Assembly (NCBI GenBank): GCA_013396655.1
Contig: WBMV01001905.1
Span: 492,770-556,769 of the forward strand
Reading direction: 5' to 3'
Length of the DNA: 64,000 bases
From: Campylorhamphus procurvoides
Taxonomy: Eukaryota > Chordata > Aves > Passeriformes > Dendrocolaptidae
Shown here: piece by piece, positions 33,700-59,300 of the stretch
Position numbering within the stretch: the stretch's first letter is position 1
Layout of the letters: the number at the start of each line of letters is the position of its first letter
Translations under genes and position numbers: made by a program
The notes under the pieces: generated by a model
The model's database searches: none
What the model was told of the DNA's origin: nothing
Seen by the model: the letters and a program-made list of their open reading frames with translations, nothing else

Positions 33700-36600
33700 C
33701 CTCCTGGAAACCAGCCACTGTGCCCCAGTTGAGCCTTGAATCCAGGTTTCATGGATAAATACAAAACAAAAATCAACAACAATTTGAATCTGTGATGACC
33801 CAGCTCAAAAGCCACAAAGATGTCAGGCCTTGCCAGTGTAAACAGCATCAGTCTCTGGGGTCCGCTATAATAATGTCAGAGCAAATATAAGAGCTGTCCC
33901 TGCGATTTGTGCTGCAGTGAAAAAAAAATGGTGCTGCAGACTCCAGCACAGAGAAGGCAATGTGGTGTCAGCTCCAGTATCCACACACAGAAGCAGCTGC
34001 AGCCCTGAGCAGCGCTGGGAAAACTTTGGGTGGCATGTGCAGTCCCAGCTGGGGGAAGCAAGGTCCCCTTTATTCTCTAAAACTCTGAGCTGCAAGACAG
34101 CCAACATCTCTTCCCTTATCCAGGAAGGCTTCTCATGGAGAAATTGGCACGCCAAGGACAGGAAAGCCCTAGTGCGCTCTCATACCAAGTCCAAAACTTT
34201 TCCAAACTGTCGCATTGCCAGGACGGCACCTCTGTTAGCACTCATTGCTCAGTGCAACAGAAAGAGGTGAAAGGAGGAGCTCATGTTTGGTACAGCTTGT
34301 TTGCTGTGTAATGCCTTCTAGGTACTGTTGGGATGCTGAAGAGAAGTCCTGCCTCAGTCAACTGACCCTGCCCAGTACACACATGTCTATTCACATGAAA
34401 TGCAGTGATTTCTCCCAAAGTTGAGAACAATCAAGAACTTTTTCCCTGTTAAATGGGAGGTTGCAGGTCAGACTTTTGGGTAGCATAGAGGAGCCAGAGC
34501 TGCCAAGCTGGCACTTGGGGTTGGGGGGAGTAGTGAACAAGGGAGAGGCACTATCCCATGAGATTTCAGCAGTGTGGAGTCAGCTTTGCACAGGCTGTTT
34601 ATCGCAGCAGGTTTAGCAAAATTGATCAAGAAACTGTTTTTGGACAGAACAAGAGCACCTGGGATCCAGTCAACTCAGTCCTGTGGCAGGGCCATTCACT
34701 CCCGCACCTTCTCTGCACCTCCTCATACAGTCCTGCACTATGCAGCCATGTGGAGATGAGACTCCTGAACCAGAGGGCATTTCCTTGGGCATCACCAGGA
34801 ATCCCAGATGTACTTTTCTGTGTATCTTAACATTATCCCACCTTGCACCATGCAGACATACCCAGCCAAGCACAGTGTTGGAAAGGGCTGAGGTTGAGAA
34901 CTGTCTTTTAATGCATTCTCCATACCAGGTACCTACCACTGATAATGCTAGCTGCCCTACAAAGTGCCCTTTAATGACTGCTGACTTGTAGGTGTGGAGA
35001 AGAGGCTGGAATGAAGCATCTTAGGGAGTTGGGAAGGTGGATGTTCGCACAGTCTTTCGACTGTACAAGGTGATGAGACCAGTGTGGCTGGCTGGGTGTA
35101 AACACAGACCTTCAGTGTACAATGGAGACCTTTGTTCTGGTGTAAGGATCATTTTGCTGAGGATTTTCCATCCCTTGAGGAAAATATGCTAACAGGCTTT
35201 AAATAATTAAACAAATCACATTGCTGGCAAACTCAAGTTGATCTTTAAAATGCATTATCCTCAGAAGGCACGAGAAATGCTCAGTGCTTTACTCACTCCT
35301 CAGACCTCTTCACACATTAACTAATTCATCACACAAAGGACCACCCAGCTGCATCTCAACCATAGAGCAAGTGCTGTGCCAGTCACCTCTGCCTTTAAAA
35401 CTGTATTGCCACAGCTGGAGGCCAGGTTTCTTCAGTGCCAACAAGCACAGACAGGGAGAGAACAAAGCTCTTTTCATCTGGCCAAGCTTGCACAGAGGAC
35501 ATTTCTCCCACAGAGCCGCTTGCTGGTCCCAGATGGGAAGGGTGAGTTTCCTTTATGGCCACAAGATGCTCTGGGGCAGCTGGATCCACCTCCTTGTAGG
35601 AAGGGGGAGTTATGTGTGGTGAGTACCACAAGTTTGGCTTTCCAGAAAAAGCCTTTTCTTCTGAAGCCAGAAAATCAGCTACCTTGAGCATCTGCTCTGG
35701 GCCACCAAGGCCATGTATGGTGGAGACCTTCAAAGACAGGAAGGCAGATCAGCTGTGAAGTGGTTCTGTCCACCTACTGTAACACTACAGAACAATTATC
35801 CAGCTGTCTGCAAGCTAACTATTCTTATTCCCCAAAACCAGCCCCAAAAGTGCCTGATGGCAAGTCCTTACTGTCCCTGACACACTGTGCAAGAACAAGT
35901 GGCAGCTCGAGGCAGCAACCAGACGGTCTGTCAGCAAGGAGAAACTCTTGCTGGTGAGAAGCAGAGAAAGGCCATGCCCATCCTCAGCCCTCTCCAATGT
36001 TCCTCCAGCCAGGTGAGTTGGGCTTTGCCCTTGCACTCACAGGACCCCATGGGAGACAAACGGCACTGCTACCCCTTCTCCAATTAGACCACTTTCCTGT
36101 GATGGTGTTTTCCATCTTCAGCTCTCCCCATGCTATGCGTGGCCCAGAGCAGACAGCCTATAACACATGGGGCTTAAATTATTTGGCAGTTCCCTCTTTT
36201 GGGATTAGGGAACACTATGGAAATGGCTGCTTGTGGCACTGTGGGGCAAGCCCTGAGAAACAGGACAGTGCTGGGGATCCTGGGGACAGCAGCAGCTGTG
36301 AGCCCCACAGCAGTCAGCTCCTCCCAGGAGCTTACAATCCCTTCTCCCAACTCACCAGGTCTCCAGGATCACAGTCTGCCATTCCTCCCCTCATTCTACC
36401 CCTCATTCTTCCAGGCTGTCCAAGGTCCCCAATTTTTTCCATGCTATTTCTCAAGCACTTGTTCCCCTCAGTGGTCCACACTGGACACCCATGAGGACTC
36501 TGATGCTCCAGACTTACCAAATCACATTTTTGAGACAGGACATTTGGCCTTAGGCAGGTCAAAATTATTATCGTTATTGTTGCTAAAGCTTGATTTTGTA

Positions 36601-38250
36601 AGAAAAGCCATGGAAGGAGGACAGGAATGGCCCAGAAATTATGATCGTTCTTGGTCTCTCTCTACCCTGTCTTTTATCTCTCAGGGAAATATTTAACCAA
36701 GTGATCCATGGCTCTACCGGATTTTCCAGCAAGAACTTACCCATTTTCTCGTCTGTGTTCTATCCTAAGCCTTAGAGGTAATGCAGGTCTCACAGCCTGC
36801 AGTGGGAAACAGAGAGTCCCTGGACCACCTTGATGGACATGTCACAGTCTCCATGGTCATTTCTGAGGACCAGCAAGCCCAAGAAAAGGGTTGTGAAGAC
36901 AAAAAGCCCCACAACACTAAAATTTCTCATGGTTGTTCATTGGTTCTTTCACTCTCCTAGGTTTAGTTTCTGAAATTTGGCATGAGGGAGGGTATTCTGG
37001 AAGGATTTTTATTTTTTTAAGTAAAGATCTAACCTGGGGAAAGAAGTGTTGTAGACTGGCTAAAAAAATTGCCTGATGTAAGAGGCTAAATAAAAGAACA
37101 GAGAATAGGTGACTAAGGATTAAATCTGCTGGAATCAACTCCTGCAAATGTCTCACAAAGGTGATGAAAGCAAAAAAAATGTTAAAAGTGTTGTCAGAAG
37201 GGTGAGTAAAATATACCGTTCAAGAGATTGGATTTCTAAAAAACATTCTGGCACTGCAGACGCCTCTGGGACAATCTCATTGGAAATACTCTCTAAAGTC
37301 AGGTCATGGAATTATTAGAAGAACAGCGTATAGATCGAAAAAGAGAAATACAGTTGATTCATGTGTACTTTTGGGTGAGGGAAGGAAAAAAAGCTAGGCT
37401 CAGCCTTTGCTACAAAGCAAAAAGAAACTTGGCAGATTTCTCATCAAAGTGTAAAGAAGCCTCTGGGAAGGAAACAGATTGATGCTACCAAGTTGTTTAG
37501 GATAATAACTACCTCCAAAGCACAAAGCTGTGGTTGGAGGTTAAGAAAGAAAGTAGCCTATGAGCAAATTCCACAGAATAGCTACAAAAGAGACCACATC
37601 GTTAAAGGTAGGAATGAAAGCACGTAACGACAGCTAGTTATTTTATTTTATTTCTTTAATTCAAAGAAAACAGAAGGCACAGCTACTAGCTAAATTAAGA
37701 AGAATAAGATGAAGACATATGGGTAGACGGGATTCAGCCCTGGGGAAAGACAAATCAGCCTTTAGTGTCCTGAAGTGAGGAAGAGCAAACTGTGATGGGC
37801 CATATGTCCTCATTCGACCACCGGAGAGAAGAGGAAGGATTCAGGATGAGTGACATCCTGAACCAAGCATGTCTAAGGCCATCCACTCCAGTGGGGACAG
37901 CTCCACTGCACTGCAATATCCTGCTAGGGATGCATCCCAACCACAGCAAGCAGGGAAGCCTGTCTTCTCCAGAGAGTAGTATTAGAGGACAGGATATTGC
38001 AGGGCTTTCCAGGAAGACTTTCACAGCCTACCAGGAAGAACAACGGGTTTGGTGTTCAAAATTTCATGACTTGCTGGTCAAAGAAGGAAGGATTGTGTCA
38101 GGACGGGAGGAGAGGTGGAAAAGTGAGTATCCCAGGGATACCACAGAGATAAGAACCATGGTGATGACATACGTACATGGGTTTTCATCCTTTGGCTCAG
38201 TGCCAGCAAGAATCTTCAGAGTTTATCAAAATTCCTTGGCTGCCACTGGT
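33700..38250. other. Intergenic DNA, no supported gene
   Basis: No recognisable exon, RNA gene or mobile element up to the solo LTR. Open frames up to 165 codons (35,997-36,494 and 36,199-36,696 plus) overlap one another in different frames and have no domain. Confidence 0.55.
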
Positions 38251-38258
38251 TAAATAAC

Positions 38259-39211
38259 TGTATTTGGCTTTAGTAGCAGAGGAGCTGTGGGGATGGTTTC
38301 TGTGAGAAGCTGTCAGAAGCTTCCCCAGTGTCCAGCAGAGCCAATGCCAGCTGGCTCCAAGACAGACCTACTGCTGGCCTTGGCTGAGCCCATCAAGGAC
38401 AGTGGTAGCACCTCTGGGGTAACAGAGTTAAGAAAGGGGAGGAAAAAACTGACAAAACAGCAAATGTAGTCAGGAGTGGGAATACGTGAGAGAAACAGCC
38501 CTGCAGACACCAAGGCCAGTGAAGAAAGAGTGGGAGGTGGTGCTCCCGGAGCAGATGTATGCTAGAAGGAGGCTGTGACCATGTGGGAAGGCCATTCTGG
38601 AGCAAGCTCCTGGCAGGCCCCTCTCCCTGTGGCCCCATGGAGAGAGAAGCCCCCTCTGAAGCAGGTTTGCTGGCAGGACTTGTGACCCCATGAGGGACCC
38701 ACTCTGGGGCAGTCTGTTCCTGAAGAGCTGCACCCCACTGAAGGGACTGACACTGGAGTAGTTCATGCAGAACTGCAGCCATTGGAAAGGAATCACACAG
38801 GAGAAGTTCACAGAGGACTGTCTCCCATGGGAGGGACCCCACGCTGGAGCAGGAGCAGAGTGTGAAGAGTCCTCCCCTGAGGAGGAAGCAGCGGCAGAGA
38901 CGATGTCTGATGAACTGACCACAGCGCCCATTCCCTGTCCTCCTGTCTGCTGCAGGGTACAACGGGGAGAAAAACAGGAGTAAGGTTGAGACCAAGAAGA
39001 AGGATGGAGCAGGGGGAAAATGTTCTTAGGGTTTGGTTTAATTTCTCATTGCCCTACTTTGATTTGATTGGTAGTAAATTAAACTAATCTTCCCCTGTCC
39101 TTATCTCAACCCATGAGTTATTTGCTATATTTTCTCTGCCCTGTTCAGCTGAGATAGGGAGTGATGGAGCTTCAGCGGGCACCTGGCATCCAGCCAGGTC
39201 AACCCACCACA
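38259..39211 (+). mobile_element. Solo endogenous-retrovirus LTR with target-site duplication
   Basis: A 953-bp LTR begins TGTATTTGGC and ends CCACCACA, so it has TG...CA termini. It is flanked by ATAAC (38,254-38,258) and ATACC (39,212-39,216), a 5-bp target duplication with one mismatch; this length fits ERVL-like integration. Internal landmarks are 'tctgtgagaagctgtcagaa', 'cagacaccaaggccagtgaa', repeated GGAGCA/CCATGG-type units, 'gatttgattggtagtaaatt' where a poly(A) hexamer would lie (AATAAA mutated to AGTAAA), and 'gcacctggcatccagccagg'. No internal retroviral sequence or second LTR adjoins, so the provirus was lost by LTR recombination. It is non-coding. Family assignment is from memory of avian LTRs and is not exact. 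Confidence 0.85.
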
Positions 39212-39216
39212 ATACC

Positions 39217-42200
39217 AAAGTCAGAACTTTCTTTTTCTGTCGGACTTTTTTCCCAAAAGGACTTTGGTTATTTTGAAAAGACATCAAGTATGTGGAACCT
39301 GAATTGGCACCATGTTATGGTGGCATAAAGTTATGGAGATGCGAAACAGTGAATCAGGTGCCCAGTCTCAGTAGACCTCACAGATCTTTGTTCAGGCCTC
39401 CATGGAGTTCAAACAACTATTTGGAATACTTAGAAAATGAAGTGCCTAAGGAGCCACGAGAGACTTACAGAAAGGCACACAGCATGACCAAATCCTTCTC
39501 ATTTTTAATATTTCTATTTCTCCTTCTAAACTTTTTCTTTAAACTGAAAAATAATGAGAAAATGTGCTTCCTTGAGACAAGCCAGTACTATCAGCTAAAC
39601 AGCCTCACATTCATCGTAGCACTCCAAGTGCTCTGGAATGCTTTTCAGCCCAGAGGATAATAGTATTAGACGACCAGAAAGGCTGTCCTGTAAAAGACTG
39701 TTATTATGATTTCCAGTCTCAGAAGTTGGCTTAATCCAGCTGAGCACACACACGTTATTTAGAGAGGAGACTGAGCTCAGACACTAGTATCATCATCATC
39801 TTTACTGCAAATGAAGGGTTCAGCCAGTGAAAGGCAAGTCACGTTTTTTTGTCCTAAGCCCTGCAAACACTGGTTGTTGCACTCGTCTTTGCACTCTGCA
39901 GAGAGAGTCTGGAGCTGCTGAATGCTGAGCTGTTTGCACAAATTTGCATCTGTCAAAAAAATCCTGTTTTCTCTCTGTCACCTAATCAATCAAATGGCAA
40001 AAGATGCACTCCCTGCACCCTCCAGGGAGAACAGCTATGTGCCCACACAAAAGGCAAAGCATGAGCACAGGGGTTAACTAGAGGTGGTAAGCTGCAAACC
40101 GTGTAACAGGAACATTTTTTTTTCTCTTCTGTCTGCCTGAAATTTCATGCTGCTCTTCCTCTGTCTGTGGAACAAAAGAAGAAGAGGCAGTGATGCTCAG
40201 AGTTGGGGGAAAAAATAATCTGGGATTGTTCCCTGCATGAGAAAAATACGTTTGGAGGATTACTTGAGGGATTTGTACCTTGACTTGAGCAGGGAACACT
40301 GCACAGCATCTCTCCCAGGGTTTAGGCAGAACAGCTCCCTCCCAAAGGACATGTTCTCCCACTCATACCTCCCCAGGTGAGCAGGAAACATCTCACACCC
40401 TATCCTGCCAAGGACTGGCAGCTGGGAACAAATCTGTGCAGATCAGCTCACAGATGGCAGCATTGCTTGGAATTGCTAGAATCTGCCTGTGCCAAAACCT
40501 TCCAGGGCTACTGCTGCCCCGTCAGTAGGGTCGGGGTGAGCTCTCTGGCCCCAGCCTTTTTTGCTCCATGGGGATATTGCATTTCACTACTCAACACCTG
40601 GAGATAAGGTCCCTCTGTGAATATCCAGCACAGATAATAGAATTCTACCTATTCATTCTTGCACCACCAGTGTCTTTGCTAACACTCCTCCTTGACACCA
40701 CACCCTCAGCCATACTTTTGCTTGCCAAAACAGCTCAGCCTCCCTCTGTCCTTCCAGTTGCCTCCCAAAGAAGGAGCCACTGGGCACTCAGATAGATGAG
40801 CGTCAGGATGGGAGAGACATCGGCTTCCCCACATCAGTCTCAGGGAAGCAGCTCAAACCAGTTGAAACCCCAGTGAGCAGCAACTCTTCCCAGGCAAGCA
40901 CTCCTTCCCTGGCACATTTTCCCATGGAAGACAAGCACAGGGGCCTTAAAATAAATCTGTCTTTTTAAAGCAGTGATGCTAAATGAAGGTTTGAGATCAA
41001 AGGCTGGGATTCTCACATTTTGCCAAGATAGACATATCCATTCACGAGATTTTTGGTGCAACAAAATACTTGCTAATGAAGAGGATCATAATCTTATTAT
41101 TAGCCACAACCTACCACAGTATGTCACTCGAGAGCGGGCTGGAATATGTCCTAGTTTAGGAAGTTGCACAGTAGGCTTTGCTTTTGATTTAATGAGCTGT
41201 GATTGTGTTTATTTTCAGCAGCAACTATGCCTGTTAAATTTTGGTTGAAGGTCTGATCGTTAACGACAGTAATCGACGGAAAGGATGAATTTGGGTTGAA
41301 GGGCAGGAAAACAGGGACTGTATGTCTCTGAGATTCAGTCCCCAAGCACACAGACACAAGGTGGTCAGCAGACCCTGAGCTTTCTTTGCTTTTACATTCC
41401 TGGATGATGGGTTTTAAGCTACTGGTCAAGTCAGCTAAGGGGATTTAGACAAAAAAATCAAAAATTTTTGCAGTTATGGAGTGGGGCACAAAAGAGAGGC
41501 AGGTGTAGGAAATCAACTGTGGGGGCCAAACTTGCCTCTTGAGGGATGAGCCATGGTGGGACAAGGTCATTGGCTGACCTCTGCTATCAAGATCCCATAA
41601 ATTTTAAGATAGAGGGACATGTCAGTAGTGTGCAACAGCTGAACCTGACAGACAATATAAACGGAGATGCATACTTTGAAAAAAAAATAAAATTGCTGCA
41701 GCAGATCTGGTTGGTGTAGGCAGTGCTCTGGAGTGAGATGGCGCCCTGTGTGGCAGAGTCTCCCCACATTAACAGCCCCACCACAGTGCAGTGCTGTTGC
41801 CTGTCTGGGCAACTGGAGATGGACCACTGAGCAAGAAGGGTGGGCCAGGGTGGACAGGTCCCAACTCAGTCATCCCCCCTTCATGCTCTTTTTGCATATG
41901 GCATTTTTTTCTCAGCTTCAAGCTTTATGAAGGATGCTGTGCTCGGTATTTGACATCATCAGCCCCAAAGGGGTCCAGCACAGTTTATTCTCCAGCGTCA
42001 AAGAGTGCACACACAGACATGTGCATGTGTATGTATGTACAGACAGGACATCCATGTGGGGCACGAAGGAAACACAGGCAGGGACAGACATATGAACAGA
42101 CACACAGAGCCAGTTGTAGCCCTTAAAAGATTGCCATGGACAACATTAAGATAAGCAAAGAGATGCAGGTGAACATTTCTTCCAAGCAAAATTTCCTATG

Positions 42201-42640
42201 ATCCTACTGTACTTACGATGTTCAAAAAAACCCAGAAAAACAAACCCAACTGAACATGATGAATGACAGGAAACAGAATAAATCTGAGAGAGACACTCAG
42301 TTCAGAGGTAAAGGCTAAAGGTATCCATGACCCTATTAAATGAAAATACTTGAAAAAACCCACTGTGCAGCATTTTCCTCAAGTCGAGGGCAAATCCTTT
42401 GCCCTCAACTGAGCCTTCACCAGGCCTGGGCTCACTGCTCCCTTTCCCAGGTTGTGCCCAGCCTGGACACGGGGCTCAGCCCGAGGCTGTTCCCTTGTGC
42501 CAAGCGGCGAGGTGTTTTGCAGAGCAACCACCGAACAGCAGCTTGTCAGCTCCAGCGCCTGTGAATTCCCATGGCAAGTGTAAAAAAGCAGTTAACATGT
42601 CGTTCTATTTTAAAAGCTGCTTTTTCATGACGGCCGTCTG
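39217..42640. other. Intergenic DNA upstream of CNMD
   Basis: No gene is supported. The rightmost part (42,380 on) becomes GC-rich and grades into the CNMD promoter island. Distal CNMD regulatory sites could lie here, but none is identifiable by eye. Confidence 0.5.
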
Positions 42641-43845
42641 TCTGACGGGGCACCCCTCCTCTCCGCCACGGCATGCGGGCGGGTGTGTGTGTGTCCCCTG
42701 CGCCGCTGCTCGAAGATGGAGGGGTGGGAGGGGGGCACGGGGCTGGNNNNNNNNNNNNNNNNNNNNNNNNNNNNNNNNNNNNNNNNNNNNNNNNNNNNNN
42801 NNNNNNNNNNNNNNNNNNNNNNNNNNNNNNNNNNNNNNNNNNNNNNNNNNNNNNNNNNNNNNNNNNNNNNNNNNNNNNNNNNNNNNNNNNNNNNNNNNNN
42901 NNNNNNNNNNNNNNNNNNNNNNNNNNNNNNNNNNNNNNNNNNNNNNNNNNNNNNNNNNNNNNNNNNNNNNNNNNNNNNNNNNNNNNNNNNNNNNNNNNNN
43001 NNNNNNNNNNNNNNNNNNNNNNNNNNNNNNNNNNNNNNNNNNNNNNNNNNNNNNNNNNNNNNNNNNNNNNNNNNNNNNNNNNNNNNNNNNNNNNNNNNNN
43101 NNNNNNNNNNNNNNNNNNNNNNNNNNNNNNNNNNNNNNNNNNNNNNNNNNNNNNNNNNNNNNNNNNNNNNNNNNNNNNNNNNNNNNNNNNNNNNNNNNNN
43201 NNNNNNNNNNNNNNNNNNNNNNNNNNNNNNNNNNNNNNNNNNNNNNNNNNNNNNNNNNNNNNNNNNNNNNNNNNNNNNNNNNNNNNNNNNNNNNNNNNNN
43301 NNNNNNNNNNNNNNNNNNNNNNNNNNNNNNNNNNNNNNNNNNNNNNNNNNNNNNNNNNNNNNNNNNNNNNNNNNNNNNNNNNNNNNNNNNNNNNNNNNNN
43401 NNNNNNNNNNNNNNNNNNNNNNNNNNNNNNNNNNNNNNNNNNNNNNNNNNNNNNNNNNNNNNNNNNNNNNNNNNNNNNNNNNNNNNNNNNNNNNNNNNNN
43501 NNNNNNNNNNNNNNNNNNNNNNNNNNNNNNNNNNNNNNNNNNNNNNNNNNNNNNNNNNNNNNNNNNNNNNNNNNNNNNNNNNNNNNNNNNNNNNNNNNNN
43601 NNNNNNNNNNNNNNNNNNNNNNNNNNNNNNNNNNNNNNNNNNNNNNNNNNNNNNNNNNNNNNNNNNNNNNNNNNNNNNNNNNNNNNNNNNNNNNNNNNNN
43701 NNNNNNNNNNNNNNNNNNNNNNNNNNNNNNCCCGCCGGCCGGGGTCGGGGCCGGAGCGGGGCGGGCCGGGGCGGTGCAGCCCCCCGTCGGGGCCGGGAAC
43801 GGGGCCGGGGCTGGGGCCGGGACAGCTCTCCATCCCGCGGCAGCC
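42641..43845 (+). promoter_or_regulatory. CNMD: CNMD CpG-island promoter, mostly unsequenced
   Basis: GC-rich sequence on both sides of the N run (42,641-42,746 and 43,731-43,845) belongs to one CpG island that ends at the CNMD start codon. The visible right side is packed with GGGGC/CCGGGG boxes of Sp-factor type and has no TATA box. The upstream promoter lies in the gap. Confidence 0.6.
42747..43730. other. Assembly gap, 984 N
   Basis: A run of 984 N interrupts the CNMD promoter island. The sequence on both sides is extremely GC-rich, the usual reason for such gaps. Frames reported across it are artefacts. Confidence 0.99.
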
Positions 43846-55883
<12,038 letters not shown>

Positions 55884-56360
55884 GAAAAAGCCTTGACAAA
55901 AATATTCTTTTTAAAAAAAATCAGGAGCCTTGACAAAATAAGCAGGAATGCAATGATGACAAACTGGTAGAAGACTACAACCAAAGCAGCAGTACCAATC
56001 CCAGCTTTCAAAATCAAAGTGTGTTTTACCAAAAGCAAGGTCAGATATTCTAAAATAACTGCAAATTAAAATCTTAAATTAGTATTCCATTAGATTTACA
56101 AGTGACAAGGCTATAGTAGCACTTGCTGAATTAAACTGAGACATCCCCCAAAAAAGACAATATTAACTTTGTTCACAAACTGGTTTAGCAGTCCAGAACC
56201 TTGGCCATAAACATAAATTCAGCCTTTCATAACAAAATCCTCTCTTTCCAAGCTACATGTGAAAATTTATGTCCAATTAGGCAACTAGCTCAACTTGTAC
56301 ACTTGGGAGTGCCTTTCATCCATGTAGCTTACTTAAATAAATCACAAGTTAAGTTGCTCC
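55884..56360 (+). promoter_or_regulatory. CNMD: CNMD 3' UTR, probable
   Basis: AT-rich sequence follows the stop. The first canonical AATAAA is at 56,336-56,341, giving a 3' UTR of about 470 nt. An ATTAAA occurs earlier near 56,065. Just after the stop a 13-base direct repeat, AGCCTTGACAAAA, occurs at 55,889-55,901 and 55,926-55,938. Confidence 0.5.
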
Positions 56361-59300
56361 CCATTGCTATTCAGAGTTGCCTGGTCATTATGAATGGTTA
56401 TAAACCAATTACAGCATACCTTTCCCACAAAGCTGCTCCAGGGGACACGGGAAAGCACACATTGTGTTAAATCGGAAACAAACAGCAGGAAAAGGGGCTG
56501 TAGAAAGGAATGTGCGTGGCCACAGAATCAAAATCCTTTGCACATCCCAACATCAAAGAAGTCCCAGCATCAAGAATCTTGTATCCATGATACCACTGTA
56601 GTGTCTAACAAGTATCTGCTATCCAGCTACTACAGCAAAAGTATTTACATGCAGTTGCAGACCAAAGAGTCTCAAGACCCTTCAGAATCTACACCAGCCA
56701 CTGTTACTTATAAATCCTTGAACTAGACACTTTCAACACAAGATTACAACTGCTCTTTATTCCACATGGATAGCAGCCATTCACACTACCTCCTTTAGCT
56801 TCGCTGAAACTAACCTCTGTTTCCTGCAAGAGAAACTGCTTACCAGTAAGGAGGAGAAAAAAAAAAGAGAAAAAAAGTTTTCTCACCTCACCCTTTTTGC
56901 TTAGGCAAACTCTACAATTATTGGGATTGATCCTATTACATATTAAATCTCTAAGGAAGGTACTAAGCCAAAACACTCAAAGATGGAACGGCTTAGTATT
57001 TCTAGTCTTGAAAGACAAAGATAGAGGTATTATACTATGTTCATCCATACTATACATCTTGAACCCTACCACCAAGTTTATGGAGCCATCTACATGGCCT
57101 TTATGAACAAAACAGTCCAATTTTTCTTAAAGTTCACTTTCTGGAGCATTCACTTTTGTGACTAAACAGCTCTTGAGATGTTGCAAGCCCAGTAATGTTA
57201 TTAAGACTGCATGACTCACAGAAAAGAGGAATTAATTTGACATAATCGTAGCTTAAAGAAAATAAAGACAACCTCATATGGAATTCTAAACTGCATATCT
57301 GAAAGGCAAAGTACTAAATGAGAAGAAGATGAGAATAGAATTCAGTATTTTGTTCTATTGTAGCTTTTTTAATATAAGCTTCACCTTCCCTTAATCTGAA
57401 GGACAGACTCACTTTGAAATATTTAAATTATAAACTTCTTATAGTGGGATTTCAAGGCCTGTTAAATTTGAGTTTCTCCTTTTTAAACTGAAAATGACCT
57501 TGATCATTATGTTGTTTTAGCAGTACGTCATTCATATGCTTAGAAAAGTCGGTTTTCCTTTTTTTTTCCTGCAGATTAAACAAATACATTCAAATACAAC
57601 AATCGCTTTCTGTGCTTTTTTCAATGTAGAAAGTGTAACAACTCCTCTACATACTCATTCAAGATCTGTCTGGAGAGGAAAAGGGGATCAGCAAGTGAAA
57701 CACTGAACGCAAAGAGAGGGAAACATATCTGAATTAGACTGTTACTGTCTAGCATCTTGAGGCCTGTCTCCCCTTCTGAAGATATAAAAAACTTTTGTAG
57801 GTGATTTTTGCATTGACACATTCTTAACAAAACGGATTCTTCCTAAACAAAAGCTTGTATCAGTTGCTTTCTATAGGCAGTCACAAAGCACTTAAGTGGT
57901 AAAAAAAGCATCCTACTCATGGATGCATTAAACTGTCACATACAGCATGTACATCTCAGGAACACTTCTGTATACACCATGCCAACAAAAGCCCCAGTAA
58001 TCATAAAATTTATCCATTTCCAAAAGATATGCAACAAAATGCCTTCCCCAACTCAAGCTTCAAGTAAGCAGATTTCTAATTACATACATATCAGATTCAA
58101 AGAAAAAAAGATCTCACGCTGCAGCAAGGTTGAAAAAAAATCTTACTTCAGCGCAACATCTAATTTTGAAGGAAAAGTTCTGAGGTGACACAGGAACAAT
58201 AAAACCAAAAAGCAAACAGTATGAAAAGACACAGAGATATTCCCTGCAGTGGTGATTCAGACTCCAGCTCTTAACTAGCCTCAGCGATCCTATTCACTAC
58301 TGTACAGCATTTACTATCAATGTTGAAGTTTTTCACTGCCACAAATATAATACCTTGGCACACTAAAGACATTATGCCAGCATTTGAGGAGTGTGGAGGG
58401 GAGATTCTCCTTCAATCTGACCCTCTGCTAGAAGAAACCAGTTGAAAACGTTTTGGACAAAGTTTAGGGGAAGAGGAGAGAAAGAGGAATGAGCTTGTCA
58501 ACAGTGTTTCCCACCACAGGTGGGTGGATGTTTGTCAGAGCACTGCAATTCTACTATCCTTAAAACTTAATTACCCATGTGATTGTGTAACCAGGAGGAT
58601 TAGGATGGCAGAGCAGATTAGAGCAAAAAAAGGGGACAATATCAGGCTGGTGGAAAAGAGAAGGAAAACAAGGAGCAGTGCCATAGGGTTAAAAAGACTG
58701 AAAGGAAGTGATGGGAAGGCAGGAATCTCTTTTCTGAATCTACAGCTCCCTTTCTCCCCACAAATGAACTGGAGTCCTTCCTTTGTCCTTTTTGATACAG
58801 GAATCACCCTCCACTTGTATCTACATTGAGAAATCAAAAAGAAGCTGGGAGGCATGGAAGTGGGGGCAGGCTGTCTTCTGCCTCCCACATAACACTTCAC
58901 CCCTACTGCAGCACAAAAAAATTCCAAGGAAGTTTCAGTGAAGAACAGACTAATCAGTTGTTCTGTGCAGTGCAGCACACACCAAAAAAAAAGAAACCAA
59001 ACATGAAACTACAGCTGGCAAAGCACAGATTGCTGATTGACACATCATGGTGGACAGAATCTCTGCTCAGAAAGTGAAAGAGTTAAACTGAACCAGGAGT
59101 ACCATCATCTTCTGCTTCCAAGATCAAGTGATCTTTTACCACCACACATACACCAAAGATGAGAGACACAGCCTTAAGATGCAACAGACAGACATCTTCC
59201 CCCAGAACAGGAACAGAGGAACCCCATCTGTGGTGTTAAATGGCAAATCTACTGTTACCTCTCACTGTCCTGTTCCCATGTTCTCAACAGAAGTACAAAT

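Noticed and set aside
37792..38253. 153-codon plus-strand frame next to the solo LTR
   Set aside because: No similarity to retroviral or host proteins is apparent; it ends just before the LTR by coincidence and has no supporting signals.
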